Positions 7,545 through 16,471 of a stretch of DNA of 57,813 bases are shown here, in pieces; the first letter of the stretch is position 1; every line of letters begins with the position of its first letter. The notes beneath the pieces were generated by a model. It was not told where the DNA came from, ran no database searches, and was given only the letters and a program-made list of their open reading frames with translations. The translations under genes and the position numbers were made by a program. Source of the DNA: Betaproteobacteria bacterium (GTDB taxonomy: Bacteria > Pseudomonadota > Gammaproteobacteria > Burkholderiales > SG8-41); assembly GCA_025356695.1 (NCBI GenBank), contig JANXSE010000130.1, positions 1-57,813 on the forward strand, given 5' to 3'.

Positions 7545-8461
7545 GGAACGCCTTTGCGCAGGAAGTTACGCAACTCGCGAAACAGGACAACCGCGTTGTG
7601 CTGTTGTCGGGCGACATCGGCAACAAACTTTTTGACAAATTAAAAGACGTCGGTGAGCAGCACTTTCTGAACTGCGGCATCGCCGAGGCCAATATGATCG
7701 GGGTCGCCGCGGGAATGGCGCTATCGGGACTGCGACCGATCGTCTACACCATCACCCCGTTTACCACGACCCGCTGTTTCGAACAGATCAGGGTGGACGC
7801 CTGTTATCACAACGTCCCGGTCGTGATCGTCGGGACCGGATCCGGCCTCTCCTATGCCGAACTGGGCCCGACCCACCATTCGCTTGAAGACCTGGCGATT
7901 TTGAGAACCCTGCCCGGCATGACCGTGGTGGCCCCCTGCGACATTACCGAGATGCGCGAAGCGTTGCGTGCCGCGCTCAGGCATGACGGCCCGGTTTATA
8001 TCCGCATCGGCAAGAAAGGCGAACCGGCGATTCACGAAAAAGCGGTGGACTTTCAACTGGGCAAATCCATTACGGTGAAACCCGGCAACGAAATCACCCT
8101 CGTCGGCGCGGGCACGATCATGCCGGAAATACTGGCGGCCGCCGGGCTCCTTTCTGCAAAAGGTATTTCCGCGGAAGTCGTGAGCTTTCACACGGTGAAG
8201 CCGCTGGACAGCGATTATCTGAATGCGGCGGCGAAGCGCTTCAAGTTGATCGTCACCATCGAGGAACACGGAAAAATCGGCGGACTGGGCAGCGCGATTG
8301 CGGAATGGCGGGCGGGCGCAAAATGCGCAGTCCCGCAATTGATTCTCGGCACCGATGATGCATTCATGCACGAGATCGGGGATCAGGAATATGCGAGAAC
8401 GAAATTCGGGCTGTCCGGCGATCTGATCGCGCGCTCGGTTCTCGGGTTTCTTGGCCGCTAG
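7541..8461 (+). CDS. Transketolase C-terminal subunit (pyrimidine-binding half)
   Basis: 306 residues; ATG overlaps the stop of the N-terminal subunit. It carries the pyrimidine-binding domain with the catalytic Glu49 in NCGIAEANMIGVAAG and a C-terminal transketolase domain (VKPLDSDYL, TIEEHGKIGGLGSA). Split transketolases assemble as heterotetramers, and the overlap here favours equal expression. A 1-deoxyxylulose-5-phosphate synthase-like or acetoin-type activity is a less likely alternative, since the N-terminal partner has the transketolase arrangement. No defects are seen. Confidence 0.92.
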   Translation: MRNAFAQEVTQLAKQDNRVVLLSGDIGNKLFDKLKDVGEQHFLNCGIAEANMIGVAAGMALSGLRPIVYTITPFTTTRCFEQIRVDACYHNVPVVIVGTGSGLSYAELGPTHHSLEDLAILRTLPGMTVVAPCDITEMREALRAALRHDGPVYIRIGKKGEPAIHEKAVDFQLGKSITVKPGNEITLVGAGTIMPEILAAAGLLSAKGISAEVVSFHTVKPLDSDYLNAAAKRFKLIVTIEEHGKIGGLGSAIAEWRAGAKCAVPQLILGTDDAFMHEIGDQEYARTKFGLSGDLIARSVLGFLGR

Positions 8462-8464
8462 AAA

Positions 8465-9073
8465 ATGCACATCGGCATCGATTTTGATAACACGATCGTC
8501 AGCTACGACCATGTGTTTCATCGGGTTGCGCTCGAGCAAAAACTGATTCCCGCGGAGACCGCGGCAAACAAGGTCGCCGTGCGCGATTTCCTGCGCAAAT
8601 CCGGTCGCGAAGAAACCTGGATAGAAATGCAGGGCTATGTTTACGGCGCAAGAATGGGCGACGCCGCGCTTTATCCCGGCTTTGCGGCTTTCATGGCGTG
8701 GGCACGAACGGCCGGACATGAAATGAGCATCGTCAGTCACAAGACCCGTCATCCGTTTGCGGGGCCGCAGTATGACCTGCATGCCGCAGCCCGCGCCTGG
8801 ATCGACAACAACCTGCAGTCCGGCGGGAAACCGCAATTCACGGACGAGCGGATTTATTTTGAGCTGACCAAGGCCGCCAAGCTGGCGCGTATCGACACGC
8901 TGGGTTGCGATGTCTTTGTGGACGATCTGCCGGAAATTCTTCTCGCGGAAACGATGTCGCCAAACGTGCGCAAGTTGTTGTTTGATCCGGACGCCAACCA
9001 CCCGGCCGAAATTCACCCGGATGTACGACGCGCGGGTTCATGGAAAGAAATTTGCACCATCCTGAATGCCTGA
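8465..9073 (+). CDS. HAD-superfamily phosphatase-like protein
   Basis: 202 residues. HAD motif I is DFDNT (6-10) with the nucleophile Asp6 and acid Asp8; motif II is Ser91 (IVSHKT), motif III probably Lys136, and motif IV VDDLPE (152-157). All four are present, so a phosphatase is expected, although nucleotidase-like roles are possible. With the SIS isomerase, kinase and HldE-like genes nearby it could serve the GmhB step (dephosphorylation of a bisphosphorylated sugar), but it is not GmhB-like enough to name. It follows the transketolase pair after 3 bp and overlaps the kinase gene by 8 bp. Confidence 0.8.
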   Translation: MHIGIDFDNTIVSYDHVFHRVALEQKLIPAETAANKVAVRDFLRKSGREETWIEMQGYVYGARMGDAALYPGFAAFMAWARTAGHEMSIVSHKTRHPFAGPQYDLHAAARAWIDNNLQSGGKPQFTDERIYFELTKAAKLARIDTLGCDVFVDDLPEILLAETMSPNVRKLLFDPDANHPAEIHPDVRRAGSWKEICTILNA

Positions 9074-10103
9074 AATTTCCGATACCGACGTTGCAGCCGT
9101 CGCAAAAAAACTGCTGTGTGGAATCAGCAATAATGTGGCGATCAAATCGATCGTCCCCTGCCGCAGGGGTGGTAACAACAAGACCTACCGGGTTGATACG
9201 ACCGATGGTCCTTACCTCGCAAAAGCCTACTTCAGGCATCCCGCCGACGAACGCGACCGGCTGTCCGGCGAGTTCTTGTTTTCGAAGTACGCGGAAGGCG
9301 CTGCCGCCGGGATGTCGCCGCGTGCCATTGCGCGGGATGAGGCATCAAATGTCGCCATTTACGAATTTGTCGATGGCCGTCACTTCCAGGTCGGGGAAAT
9401 CGGCGCGAACGAAGTCGACAAGGCCGCTGCGTTCTTCTGTGCGCTGAACGCGGCTGACGCAAGAATCGGCGCCCGCGGGTTGCCGCTGGCATCTGAAGCC
9501 GCGTTTTCCATCAACGATCACCTGACGCTCATCAGCCGGCGCGTCGACCAATTGCTTGCGATAGACCCTGCGGACGAAGAAAACGCCCGTGCCCTGCCGT
9601 TTTTTGGAAAACTCGGCGAATACTGGAAGTCGCTGTGCGAATCGACGGGGCGCGACGCGGCCGCGCAGGGCATCGACTGCGGCGCATCGCTGCCGGAAAA
9701 CCAGCGCTGCGTGTCGCCTTCGGATTTCGGTTTCCATAATGCCCTGGCACGCCCCGACGGCGGCATTTGTTTTATTGATTTCGAATACGCCGGGTGGGAC
9801 GACCCGGCGCGAATGGCCGGGGATTTCTTCGCACAATTGTCGATCCCCGTTCCGGGAGAATATTTCACCGGGTTTCTGGATCGATGCCTGCAAGAATTTC
9901 CCGGACGCGACACCCTGAAGCGCAAAGCGCTGCTATTGCGTCCCGTATACAAAATCAAATGGTGTTGCATCGCCCTTGCGTTGTTTCACCCCGTCAACAT
10001 GGCGCGCAGAAAATTTGCCGATCCGGAACTGGACGAGGCGTCGGCAAAACGCCTTCAACTCGCCAAGGCCGAACTGATCTTGCAGTCTCTCGGGAATGAT
10101 TGA
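9066..10103 (+). CDS. APH/choline-kinase-like phosphotransferase
   Basis: 345 residues with an aminoglycoside-phosphotransferase/ChoK-type kinase fold. The ATP-lysine is probably Lys53 (YLAKAYF) after a glycine-rich RRGGNNKTY turn. The catalytic loop is SDFGFHN (Asp220, Asn225), replacing the common HGDxxxxN, and the metal-binding Asp is Asp238 in FIDFEYAGWDDP. In a glycan locus the likely substrate is a sugar or small alcohol, as for sugar-1-kinases that feed nucleotidyltransferases; this is inference. It overlaps its neighbours slightly on both sides. Confidence 0.75.
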   Translation: MPEISDTDVAAVAKKLLCGISNNVAIKSIVPCRRGGNNKTYRVDTTDGPYLAKAYFRHPADERDRLSGEFLFSKYAEGAAAGMSPRAIARDEASNVAIYEFVDGRHFQVGEIGANEVDKAAAFFCALNAADARIGARGLPLASEAAFSINDHLTLISRRVDQLLAIDPADEENARALPFFGKLGEYWKSLCESTGRDAAAQGIDCGASLPENQRCVSPSDFGFHNALARPDGGICFIDFEYAGWDDPARMAGDFFAQLSIPVPGEYFTGFLDRCLQEFPGRDTLKRKALLLRPVYKIKWCCIALALFHPVNMARRKFADPELDEASAKRLQLAKAELILQSLGND

Positions 10104-10104
10104 T

Positions 10105-10776
10105 ATGGCATACGTTGATTTCATGTCAGTGGTACACAAGAGCACGAAGCGCGATTACCTCGCACGGGTAAACGACCCGGATTTTCCGAAAGCCAAGGCT
10201 GCGGCCCTGGCCAGACAGTGGGGATACGATTACTGGGACGGCGACCGCCGCATCTGTTACGGCGGATACCGCTACATTGAAGGCCGCTGGGAGAAAGTTG
10301 CGCGCATGATGGCCGAACATTACGGGCTGAAGGCGGGCGACAAAATTCTCGACGTCGGTTGCGGCAAGGGTTTTCTGCTTTATGACTTTACGAAGGTGGT
10401 TCCCGGTATAGAAGTGTTCGGACTGGATATCTCCGAATACGCGGTCGAAAATGCCAAGGAAGAAATCAAGGACCGGATCCAGGTCGGCAATGCCATTTCG
10501 CTTCCTTATCCGGACCGGCATTTCGATCTGGTGATATCCCTGACCACGCTGCACAACCTGCACAACTACGATCTTGACAAGGCGCTGCGCGAATTTGAAA
10601 GGGTCGGCAAAAAAAACAAGTACCTTTGTGTCGAGTCCTATCGCAACGAAGCGGAAAAAGCCAATCTGCTGTACTGGCAACTGACCTGCGAGGCGTTCAA
10701 TACGCCCGAGGAATGGGATTGGTGGTTCAAGCATACCGGCTACACCGGCGACCATTCATTCATTTATTTCGAATAA
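10105..10776 (+). CDS. SAM-dependent methyltransferase (class I)
   Basis: 223 residues from ATG 10105; the in-frame ATG at 10096 is possible, but the only SD-like sequence, GGGA at 10092-10095, fits 10105. Motif I is LDVGCGKGF (82-90), followed by the acidic residue in GLDISEYAVENA and the post-motif SLPYPDRHFDLVISL. The target is not evident; a sugar O- or C-methyl group is likely from context. It lies between the kinase and the zinc dehydrogenase. Confidence 0.78.
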   Translation: MAYVDFMSVVHKSTKRDYLARVNDPDFPKAKAAALARQWGYDYWDGDRRICYGGYRYIEGRWEKVARMMAEHYGLKAGDKILDVGCGKGFLLYDFTKVVPGIEVFGLDISEYAVENAKEEIKDRIQVGNAISLPYPDRHFDLVISLTTLHNLHNYDLDKALREFERVGKKNKYLCVESYRNEAEKANLLYWQLTCEAFNTPEEWDWWFKHTGYTGDHSFIYFE

Positions 10777-10785
10777 GAAACCAGC

Positions 10786-11838
10786 ATGCCCGCGATCCCG
10801 AAAACAATGAAGGCGGCAATCCTTGTCGAAATCGGCGCGCCGCTGCTGATTGAAGAAATCTCCCTGCCCGACAGCCTCGCGGCCGGACAAGTCCTGGTCA
10901 AAATTCATTTCAGCGGCATCTGCGGCTCGCAGCTGGGCGAAATTGACGGCGCCAAAGGCGAAGACAAATTTCTGCCGCACCTGCTTGGCCATGAGGCCTC
11001 AGGCACGGTGGTCGCCGTCGGCGCCGGCGTGCGTCACGTTAAAACCGGCGACATCGTGGTGCTGCACTGGCGCAAGGGACTCGGTATCGAATCGGAAACA
11101 CCCAGTTATGGATGGCGCGGAAAAAAAGTCAACGCCGGCTGGATCGCCACCTTCAACGAGTACGCCATCGTTTCAGAAAACCGCTGCACGACCATTCCGC
11201 ACGACAGCGATCTTGAAGTAGCCGCCCTCTTCGGTTGCGCCGTCACAACGGGTTTCGGCGTCGTTGAAAACAATGCGCAGGTGCGTATCGGCGAATCGGT
11301 CGTCGTGTTCGGCGCCGGCGGCGTCGGCTTGAATATCATTCAGGCGGCCTCACTGGTATCGGCGCACCCGATTATCGCGGTTGACCTGCACGACAGCCGG
11401 CTTGATCTCGCCACGGTGATGGGCGCCACACATACCATCAACAGCAAAAACGTCGATGCGCGCCGGAAAATACTCGACATCGCCGGCCCCGCCGGCGTCG
11501 ACGTATTTATCGACAACACCGGAATGCCGGCGATCATTGAACTGGGATATCAAATTACCAAGCCGCAGGGCCGCGTCGCCCTGGTCGGCGTGCCGCGCAA
11601 GGGAAACAACATCAGCATCTACTCCCTGCCGATTCATTTCGGCAAAAGCTTTCGCGGCTCGCATGGCGGAGAGGCGATTCCTCACGCCGACATTCCGCGC
11701 TATCACCAGCTCTTTCGCGCGGGCCGGATCAAATTGCGCGAGTTGATCACGAATTACTACACGCTGGATCGCATCAACGACGCCATCGCAGATATGCGAA
11801 GCGGCGCGGCCAGCGGTCGTTGCCTGATCCGATTCTGA
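10786..11838 (+). CDS. Zinc-dependent alcohol/polyol dehydrogenase (MDR family)
   Basis: 350 residues. Catalytic zinc ligands are visible as Cys46 (SGICGS) and His69-Glu70 (LLGHEASG), with another Cys in FGCAVTTGFG. The four-cysteine structural zinc loop of classical alcohol dehydrogenases is absent; that stretch reads GLGIESETPSYGWRGK. The NAD(P)-binding motif is VFGAGGVGLN. It would interconvert an alcohol and a ketone or aldehyde, here probably on a sugar or sugar precursor. The nearest family resemblance is to threonine/sorbitol dehydrogenase-type enzymes. A 136-bp gap follows before the next gene. Confidence 0.85.
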   Translation: MPAIPKTMKAAILVEIGAPLLIEEISLPDSLAAGQVLVKIHFSGICGSQLGEIDGAKGEDKFLPHLLGHEASGTVVAVGAGVRHVKTGDIVVLHWRKGLGIESETPSYGWRGKKVNAGWIATFNEYAIVSENRCTTIPHDSDLEVAALFGCAVTTGFGVVENNAQVRIGESVVVFGAGGVGLNIIQAASLVSAHPIIAVDLHDSRLDLATVMGATHTINSKNVDARRKILDIAGPAGVDVFIDNTGMPAIIELGYQITKPQGRVALVGVPRKGNNISIYSLPIHFGKSFRGSHGGEAIPHADIPRYHQLFRAGRIKLRELITNYYTLDRINDAIADMRSGAASGRCLIRF

Positions 11839-11974
11839 TGCCGAAGCGGTCAATCCAAATCAGCACCGCGCGTTCGCGTCGCGCATGGCCCGCGCAACAA
11901 CCGGATTTCTTGTGCCCCTGGAACGAACGCCCGTCGCACATTTGTAAAAACATTTACGCATTGGAGTCCATCGT

Positions 11975-13402
11975 TTGAGAACGGTTTTTGTTTCGGGATT
12001 GTTCAACATCCTCCACCCCGGACATTTGCGCCTGTTGCGCTTCGCCAAAGAATGCGGCGAAAAACTGATTGTGGCCGTCAGTTCCGATCGCATTGCCGCG
12101 GGCTCGGCGCACATGACGGAGCAGCACCGGCTTGAAGGCTTGAGGAGCGTCAACTGGGTCGACGAAGCGTTCCTGATGGATGAACCGGTGACCGATGTCA
12201 TCGCGCGTCTGCGCCCCGACATCGTGGTGAAAGGGCGCGAGCATACGTCGCAGGTAAACCCCGAACTGCCGGTTCTCCAGCAATACGGCGGCAAACTGCT
12301 GTTCAGCTCGGGCGAAACGACCTTCTCGTCGATCGACCTGATCCGCAGGGAATTCTTCCAGGCCGATCGACGGTCGTCATCGTTGCCGCAGGATTTTTTC
12401 AACCGCCACAATATCCAGTCCGCCGAATTGGCCCGCCTCGTCGGCGAATTTTCAAAACTGAAAGTCTGTGTCGTCGGCGACTTGATCGTCGACGAATACA
12501 TCACCTGCCAGCCTTTGGGGATGTCACAGGAAGAACCGACGATCGTCGTCACGCCGATTGATTCCACCCGCTTCGTCGGCGGCGCGGGAATCGTCGCCGC
12601 ACACGCCGCCGGTTTGGGCGCGAAGGTGCATTTTCTTTCGATCGCCGGCGCCGACTCCGCCCGCGAATTTGTATTGCAAGAGCTGGCGAAGAACGGCGTG
12701 ACCGCGAAGCTGCCGATCGACAACAGCCGGCCCACGACGTTGAAACAGCGTTTCCGCAGCCAGGGAAAAAGCCTGCTGCGCGTCAGCCATCTTCACCAGG
12801 GCGCAATATCTGCGGAATTGCAGCAATTCATGCTGGCGGAAATCGCCGTTGCGCTGGAAGATGCAAACCTGCTGGTATTTTCCGACTTCAACTACGGATG
12901 TCTTCCCCAGGGACTGGTCGATCAGATTGTTGCCATGGCCCAAAGCCGCGGCGTCATGCTGGCGGCGGACAGCCAGTCGTCTTCCCAAATCGGCGATATC
13001 AGCCGTTTCAAAGAAATGGCTTTGCTCACCCCCACCGAACATGAAGCGCGGATCAGCACGCGCAACCGCGAGGACGGCCTCGTGGTATTGGCCGAACAAC
13101 TGCGGCACCAATCGAGGGCGCGCAACATACTGCTCAAATTGGGCGAAGAAGGACTGCTGATACACGCCGGCGACCGCGCATCGGATAACTGGCTGACAGA
13201 CCGCATCGGCGCGTTAAATGCAGCGCCCAAAGACCCGGCCGGCGCGGGGGATTCGTTGCTGATTGCCAGCGCATTGACGTTGGCTGCCGGCGGCAGCATC
13301 TGGGAAGCGGCCTGCCTCGGCTCGATTGCCGCCGCTATTCAGGTCGGAAGAATGGGAAATTCGCCGATCCTCGCTGCGGAACTGCTGCGCGAATTGAGTT
13401 GA
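11975..13402 (+). CDS. Domain-swapped HldE-like bifunctional protein (nucleotidyltransferase + PfkB kinase)
   Basis: 475 residues, as long as HldE (about 475), but in the opposite order. Residues 1-145 are the cytidylyltransferase-like domain, with HPGH (14-17), AVSSDR and GETTFSSIDLI. Residues about 165-475 are the ribokinase/PfkB domain, with VVGDLIVDEY, FVGGAGIVA and the catalytic DPAGAGDS (420-427). HldE has kinase first and adenylyltransferase last, making ADP-heptose. The same chemistry on heptose-7-phosphate is the natural guess given the GmhA-like gene. TTG 11975 is chosen because GGAG (11963-11966) sits 8 bases upstream and MRTVFVSG is the expected N-terminus. Confidence 0.85.
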   Translation: MRTVFVSGLFNILHPGHLRLLRFAKECGEKLIVAVSSDRIAAGSAHMTEQHRLEGLRSVNWVDEAFLMDEPVTDVIARLRPDIVVKGREHTSQVNPELPVLQQYGGKLLFSSGETTFSSIDLIRREFFQADRRSSSLPQDFFNRHNIQSAELARLVGEFSKLKVCVVGDLIVDEYITCQPLGMSQEEPTIVVTPIDSTRFVGGAGIVAAHAAGLGAKVHFLSIAGADSAREFVLQELAKNGVTAKLPIDNSRPTTLKQRFRSQGKSLLRVSHLHQGAISAELQQFMLAEIAVALEDANLLVFSDFNYGCLPQGLVDQIVAMAQSRGVMLAADSQSSSQIGDISRFKEMALLTPTEHEARISTRNREDGLVVLAEQLRHQSRARNILLKLGEEGLLIHAGDRASDNWLTDRIGALNAAPKDPAGAGDSLLIASALTLAAGGSIWEAACLGSIAAAIQVGRMGNSPILAAELLRELS

Positions 13403-14100
13403 TGCGCGCAATTTTGCTTGCATCAGGGTACGGAACCCGGCTGCGGCCGCTGACGGAGAAAACGCCCAAATGCCTGTTGCCGGTCAATGGAAAACCGCTG
13501 CTGGAAATCTGGCTTGAACGGCTCGGCGCATGCGGCGTTGCTCAATGCCTCGTCAATACGCACTATTTACACCGCCAGGTTGAACAGTTTGTCGAGGCAA
13601 GCCGGTACCGGGACACGGTGACCTTAACGTACGAACCGGAATTGCTCGGCACGGCAGGCACGCTGATCGCCAATCGGCAATTTTTCAACGGCGAAGACGG
13701 ACTTCTGATTCACGCCGACAACTATTGCCTGGCGGATTTTCGCGCTTTTATCCGTGCCCACCGTGACCGGCCGCGCGGTTGCGTCATGACGATGATGACA
13801 TTTCGCACTGAAACGCCTTCGTCATGCGGCATTGTCAAACTCGACGATCACGGTGTGGTACGGGAATTTCACGAGAAAGTGCCGTCTCCGCCCGGCAATC
13901 TCGCCAACGGCGCTGTGTATTGCCTGTCACACGAAGCCATCGCTGAAATTGCAAAACGTCAGCCTGACGCCAAAGACTTCAGCAACGATGTCATACCCGG
14001 TTTCCTCGGGCGCATTTACTCTCACGAAACCACAGAGACCTTTCTGGACATCGGAACGCCGAAAACCTATGCGCAGGCAAACGGCCGGGCAATCAATTGA
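13402..14100 (+). CDS. Sugar-1-phosphate nucleotidyltransferase (HddC/RmlA-like)
   Basis: 232 residues. The nucleotide-binding loop LASGYGTRLRPLTEKTPK spans 6-23, with Lys23 contacting phosphate; HADNY and EKVPSPPG are the metal and sugar loops. The short length resembles D-glycero-alpha-D-manno-heptose-1-phosphate guanylyltransferase (HddC) and MurU rather than RmlA. With the SIS isomerase and HldE-like fusion it could complete an NDP-heptose pathway, but the nucleotide and sugar cannot be read from sequence. ATG 13402 overlaps the previous stop (TGATG); a TTG one codon earlier is less likely. Confidence 0.82.
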   Translation: MRAILLASGYGTRLRPLTEKTPKCLLPVNGKPLLEIWLERLGACGVAQCLVNTHYLHRQVEQFVEASRYRDTVTLTYEPELLGTAGTLIANRQFFNGEDGLLIHADNYCLADFRAFIRAHRDRPRGCVMTMMTFRTETPSSCGIVKLDDHGVVREFHEKVPSPPGNLANGAVYCLSHEAIAEIAKRQPDAKDFSNDVIPGFLGRIYSHETTETFLDIGTPKTYAQANGRAIN

Positions 14101-14152
14101 CGGCGGATGGTATCGCGCCGGGCACTGAAACTCTTTTGCGAGATTCCAGCGT

Positions 14153-14596
14153 TTGATTGACGCTACGCTGCACGCCGTCAAAGCCATCATTTACCGGGGC
14201 GATTGTCGCCTCTTGATGCAGCAACGGGATTCCACGCCGGGCCTGCGTTTCCCCGGGCTATGGTCTCTTTTCGGCGGAGAAGTCGAAGCCGGCGAGGATC
14301 TCAAGGCAGCACTGGAACGGGAACTGGTCGAGGAACTTGGATGCGTTCCCGGCACGATTGAAGACGAACTGATCCGCTGGGAATGGACAGGGATTCCGCC
14401 CACGCTAAATCACTATTTTCCGGTTTCCTGCGCGGTCGCAGACGATGCGCTTGAACTGCTGGAAGGACAGGCGATGTCGTGGGTTTCCATCGCCGAGTTG
14501 CGAACGCTGGCGTTGACACCCGACGTCTGCGCGATTCTTGAAGAAATCATTGCCTTTGCCGGGCGCCTTGCCGAGGGCCGGAACAGCCCGCAGTAA
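14153..14596 (+). CDS. Nudix hydrolase
   Basis: 147 residues with a complete Nudix box at 42-64 (G-x5-E-x7-REUxEExGU; core RELVEELG), except that the last hydrophobic position is Cys. Such enzymes hydrolyse nucleoside diphosphates linked to another group, for example NDP-sugars, as GDP-mannose mannosyl hydrolase does. Placed just after a sugar nucleotidyltransferase, it may trim an NDP-sugar; that is inference. The start is TTG 14153, as no ATG or GTG precedes the conserved HAVKAIIYRG strand. The gap before it is 52 bp. Confidence 0.82.
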   Translation: MIDATLHAVKAIIYRGDCRLLMQQRDSTPGLRFPGLWSLFGGEVEAGEDLKAALERELVEELGCVPGTIEDELIRWEWTGIPPTLNHYFPVSCAVADDALELLEGQAMSWVSIAELRTLALTPDVCAILEEIIAFAGRLAEGRNSPQ

Positions 14597-14640
14597 AAGC
14601 AACGCCCCGGTCGAATTACAAATACTAAATGGAAATATTA

Positions 14641-15864
14641 ATGGCTGATCATACCCCGCATCATTGCAATCTCTGTGACGGCACGAAACTGCTGCCATTG
14701 ATTGATTTCGGCAATCATCCGGTTGCGAAACACTATCTCGCAAAACCGACGGATGAATCGCCGACCTGGCCCGTGCGCGCGGTCTTCTGCGAAACCTGCG
14801 GCCTGACCCAGCTGGTCGATTCCTGCCCAGCCGAAATTCTGTACAAGAACTACGTCACGCTGAGCTCGTGGAAATACCAGCCGCACGTGCAGCATGAAAT
14901 CGACGTCATCAAATCCCTGCCCGGCATCACGAACGATTCGAAAATCATCGAGATCGGCAGCAACGACGGGATGTTCCTGCATCAGATGCGGCTCAACGGT
15001 TTCAAGCACATGCTTGGCGTGGAGCCCGCCGAAGACGCCTATGAGAAGTCGATCGACCAGGGCATCGATACGCTCAAGGCGTTCCTCACCCCGGCATTGT
15101 CGTCGACCATCAGCGCGAAACACGGCCAGTTCGACCTCTTCATCTCGCGGCAGAATCTCGAACACATCAGCGCATTGCGCGGCGTTATCGAATCGATCGG
15201 CATCCTCGTCAAGCCGAACGGCCTGGTGCTGATCGAAGTGCCGAATTTTTCATGTAATCTGCGCTCACCCGACTACGGTTTGTGGGAAGAGCACGTCAAC
15301 TACTTTACGGTCGATACGCTGCGCCACTTCATGGCGCTCGCCGGCGTCGATCTGTTTCACGAAGAAAGCATACTCTTCAGCGGCGACAGCATTTTTGTCA
15401 TCGGCCGCAAGACCGGCAACGTCGTTCCGCCGACGGATTATGTCGCCGCACTGCGCGAAAAGAACGTGAAATACGCGGAAAACTGGCCTGTATTCCGGAA
15501 GGCTTTCAGCGAATACCTCGCAAACCTGCAAAAAGCGGGCAAGAAAATCGCCGCCTATGGCGCGGGAAACCGGCTTTACGGGATTGTCAATTTCGCAGAT
15601 GTTGCCGGCTGCATCGATGTGATCGTCGATGACCAGTTGGAGAAGCAGAATACATTCATGCCCGGCGGCCGCATCCCGGTGCTGCCCAGCGACGCGCTGT
15701 ACTCGCGGAATATCGATGTCTGCCTGCTCGCCGTCAATGCCGAAATCGAAGACAAGGTCATCGCAAGACACGAAAAGTGGACGAAGAACGGCGGCATCTT
15801 CTGGTCGGTGCTGCCGCCGAGCCCGCGCCTGCTGCCGATGTGGCGGCCGCTGGGAACGGCCTGA
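14641..15864 (+). CDS. Zinc-finger class I C-methyltransferase family protein
   Basis: 407 residues with the three-part structure of TylC3/CloU-like NDP-sugar C-methyltransferases. The N-terminal zinc site is C9xxC12 and C50xxC53, the SAM motif IIEIGSNDGM (102-111), and the C-terminal domain begins near KIAAYGAGNRLYG. This family methylates a carbon of keto-sugars. Some members with this layout are not true C-methyltransferases, so the reaction is open. ATG 14641 is preferred, with GGA 6 bases upstream; ATG 14629 is also in frame. It is paired across a cupin gene with a second member. Confidence 0.82.
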   Translation: MADHTPHHCNLCDGTKLLPLIDFGNHPVAKHYLAKPTDESPTWPVRAVFCETCGLTQLVDSCPAEILYKNYVTLSSWKYQPHVQHEIDVIKSLPGITNDSKIIEIGSNDGMFLHQMRLNGFKHMLGVEPAEDAYEKSIDQGIDTLKAFLTPALSSTISAKHGQFDLFISRQNLEHISALRGVIESIGILVKPNGLVLIEVPNFSCNLRSPDYGLWEEHVNYFTVDTLRHFMALAGVDLFHEESILFSGDSIFVIGRKTGNVVPPTDYVAALREKNVKYAENWPVFRKAFSEYLANLQKAGKKIAAYGAGNRLYGIVNFADVAGCIDVIVDDQLEKQNTFMPGGRIPVLPSDALYSRNIDVCLLAVNAEIEDKVIARHEKWTKNGGIFWSVLPPSPRLLPMWRPLGTA

Positions 15865-15913
15865 TTGAAACGTCGCGCCAACGCATCGAGACGGCAAGCG
15901 TAACGAGCCCACA

Positions 15914-16471
15914 ATGACGGAAAAATACCGCACCGTTAATCCCGAAGTGCTCTATTCGGACGATACGATCACCCTGGTCGATCGCTCGAACATGACGCTG
16001 TTCAGGCGGCAGGCGGCGCAAAATTCACGCAAGCGCGTGCGTCTGTGCGCCCACGCCGGCCCGGACGACCGGCTGCACGAGATGCTGATCGTGCTTGAGC
16101 GCGGCGCCTACGTGCGCCCGCACAAGCACCTGGAAAAAACCGAGTCGGCGCATATCATCGAGGGACTGGTCGACGTCGTCCTGTTTGAAAACGACGGCAC
16201 CATCGGGCGCGTTCTCAGCATGGGCGACTATGCGTCGGGCAAAACGTTTTATTACCGGATGGCGGCACCGGTATTTCACATGCTGATCATTCGTTCCGAT
16301 GTGCTGGTGTTCCACGAAACCACCAACGGGCCGCTGGAGAGAAAACACACCGTCTTTGCGCCGTGGGCGCCCGAGGAAGGTGATCCGGATGCCGTCGCCG
16401 CGTTCGTCGCGGGGTTGAACCGGCAGATCGAAAATTTGTCTGCAAACAGTGAGGGCAGGAAAAATGGCTGA
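15914..16471 (+). CDS. wbuC: WbuC family cupin-fold metalloprotein
   Basis: 185 residues. It shows the WbuC signature RPHKHLEKTESAHIIEG: His70, His72 and His80 with nearby Glu residues form the likely metal site of a cupin barrel. The flanking YSDDTITLVDRS and QAAQNSRKRVRLCAH segments also fit. WbuC proteins recur in O-antigen and capsule clusters with amino-sugar genes; their exact function is not established. It lies between two zinc-finger methyltransferases and overlaps the second by 8 bp. Confidence 0.85.
   Translation: MTEKYRTVNPEVLYSDDTITLVDRSNMTLFRRQAAQNSRKRVRLCAHAGPDDRLHEMLIVLERGAYVRPHKHLEKTESAHIIEGLVDVVLFENDGTIGRVLSMGDYASGKTFYYRMAAPVFHMLIIRSDVLVFHETTNGPLERKHTVFAPWAPEEGDPDAVAAFVAGLNRQIENLSANSEGRKNG

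Noticed and set aside
7721..9016. 431-codon minus-strand open frame
   Set aside because: It is antisense to the transketolase C-terminal and HAD genes, both of which have full catalytic motifs; the antisense translation shows no domain.
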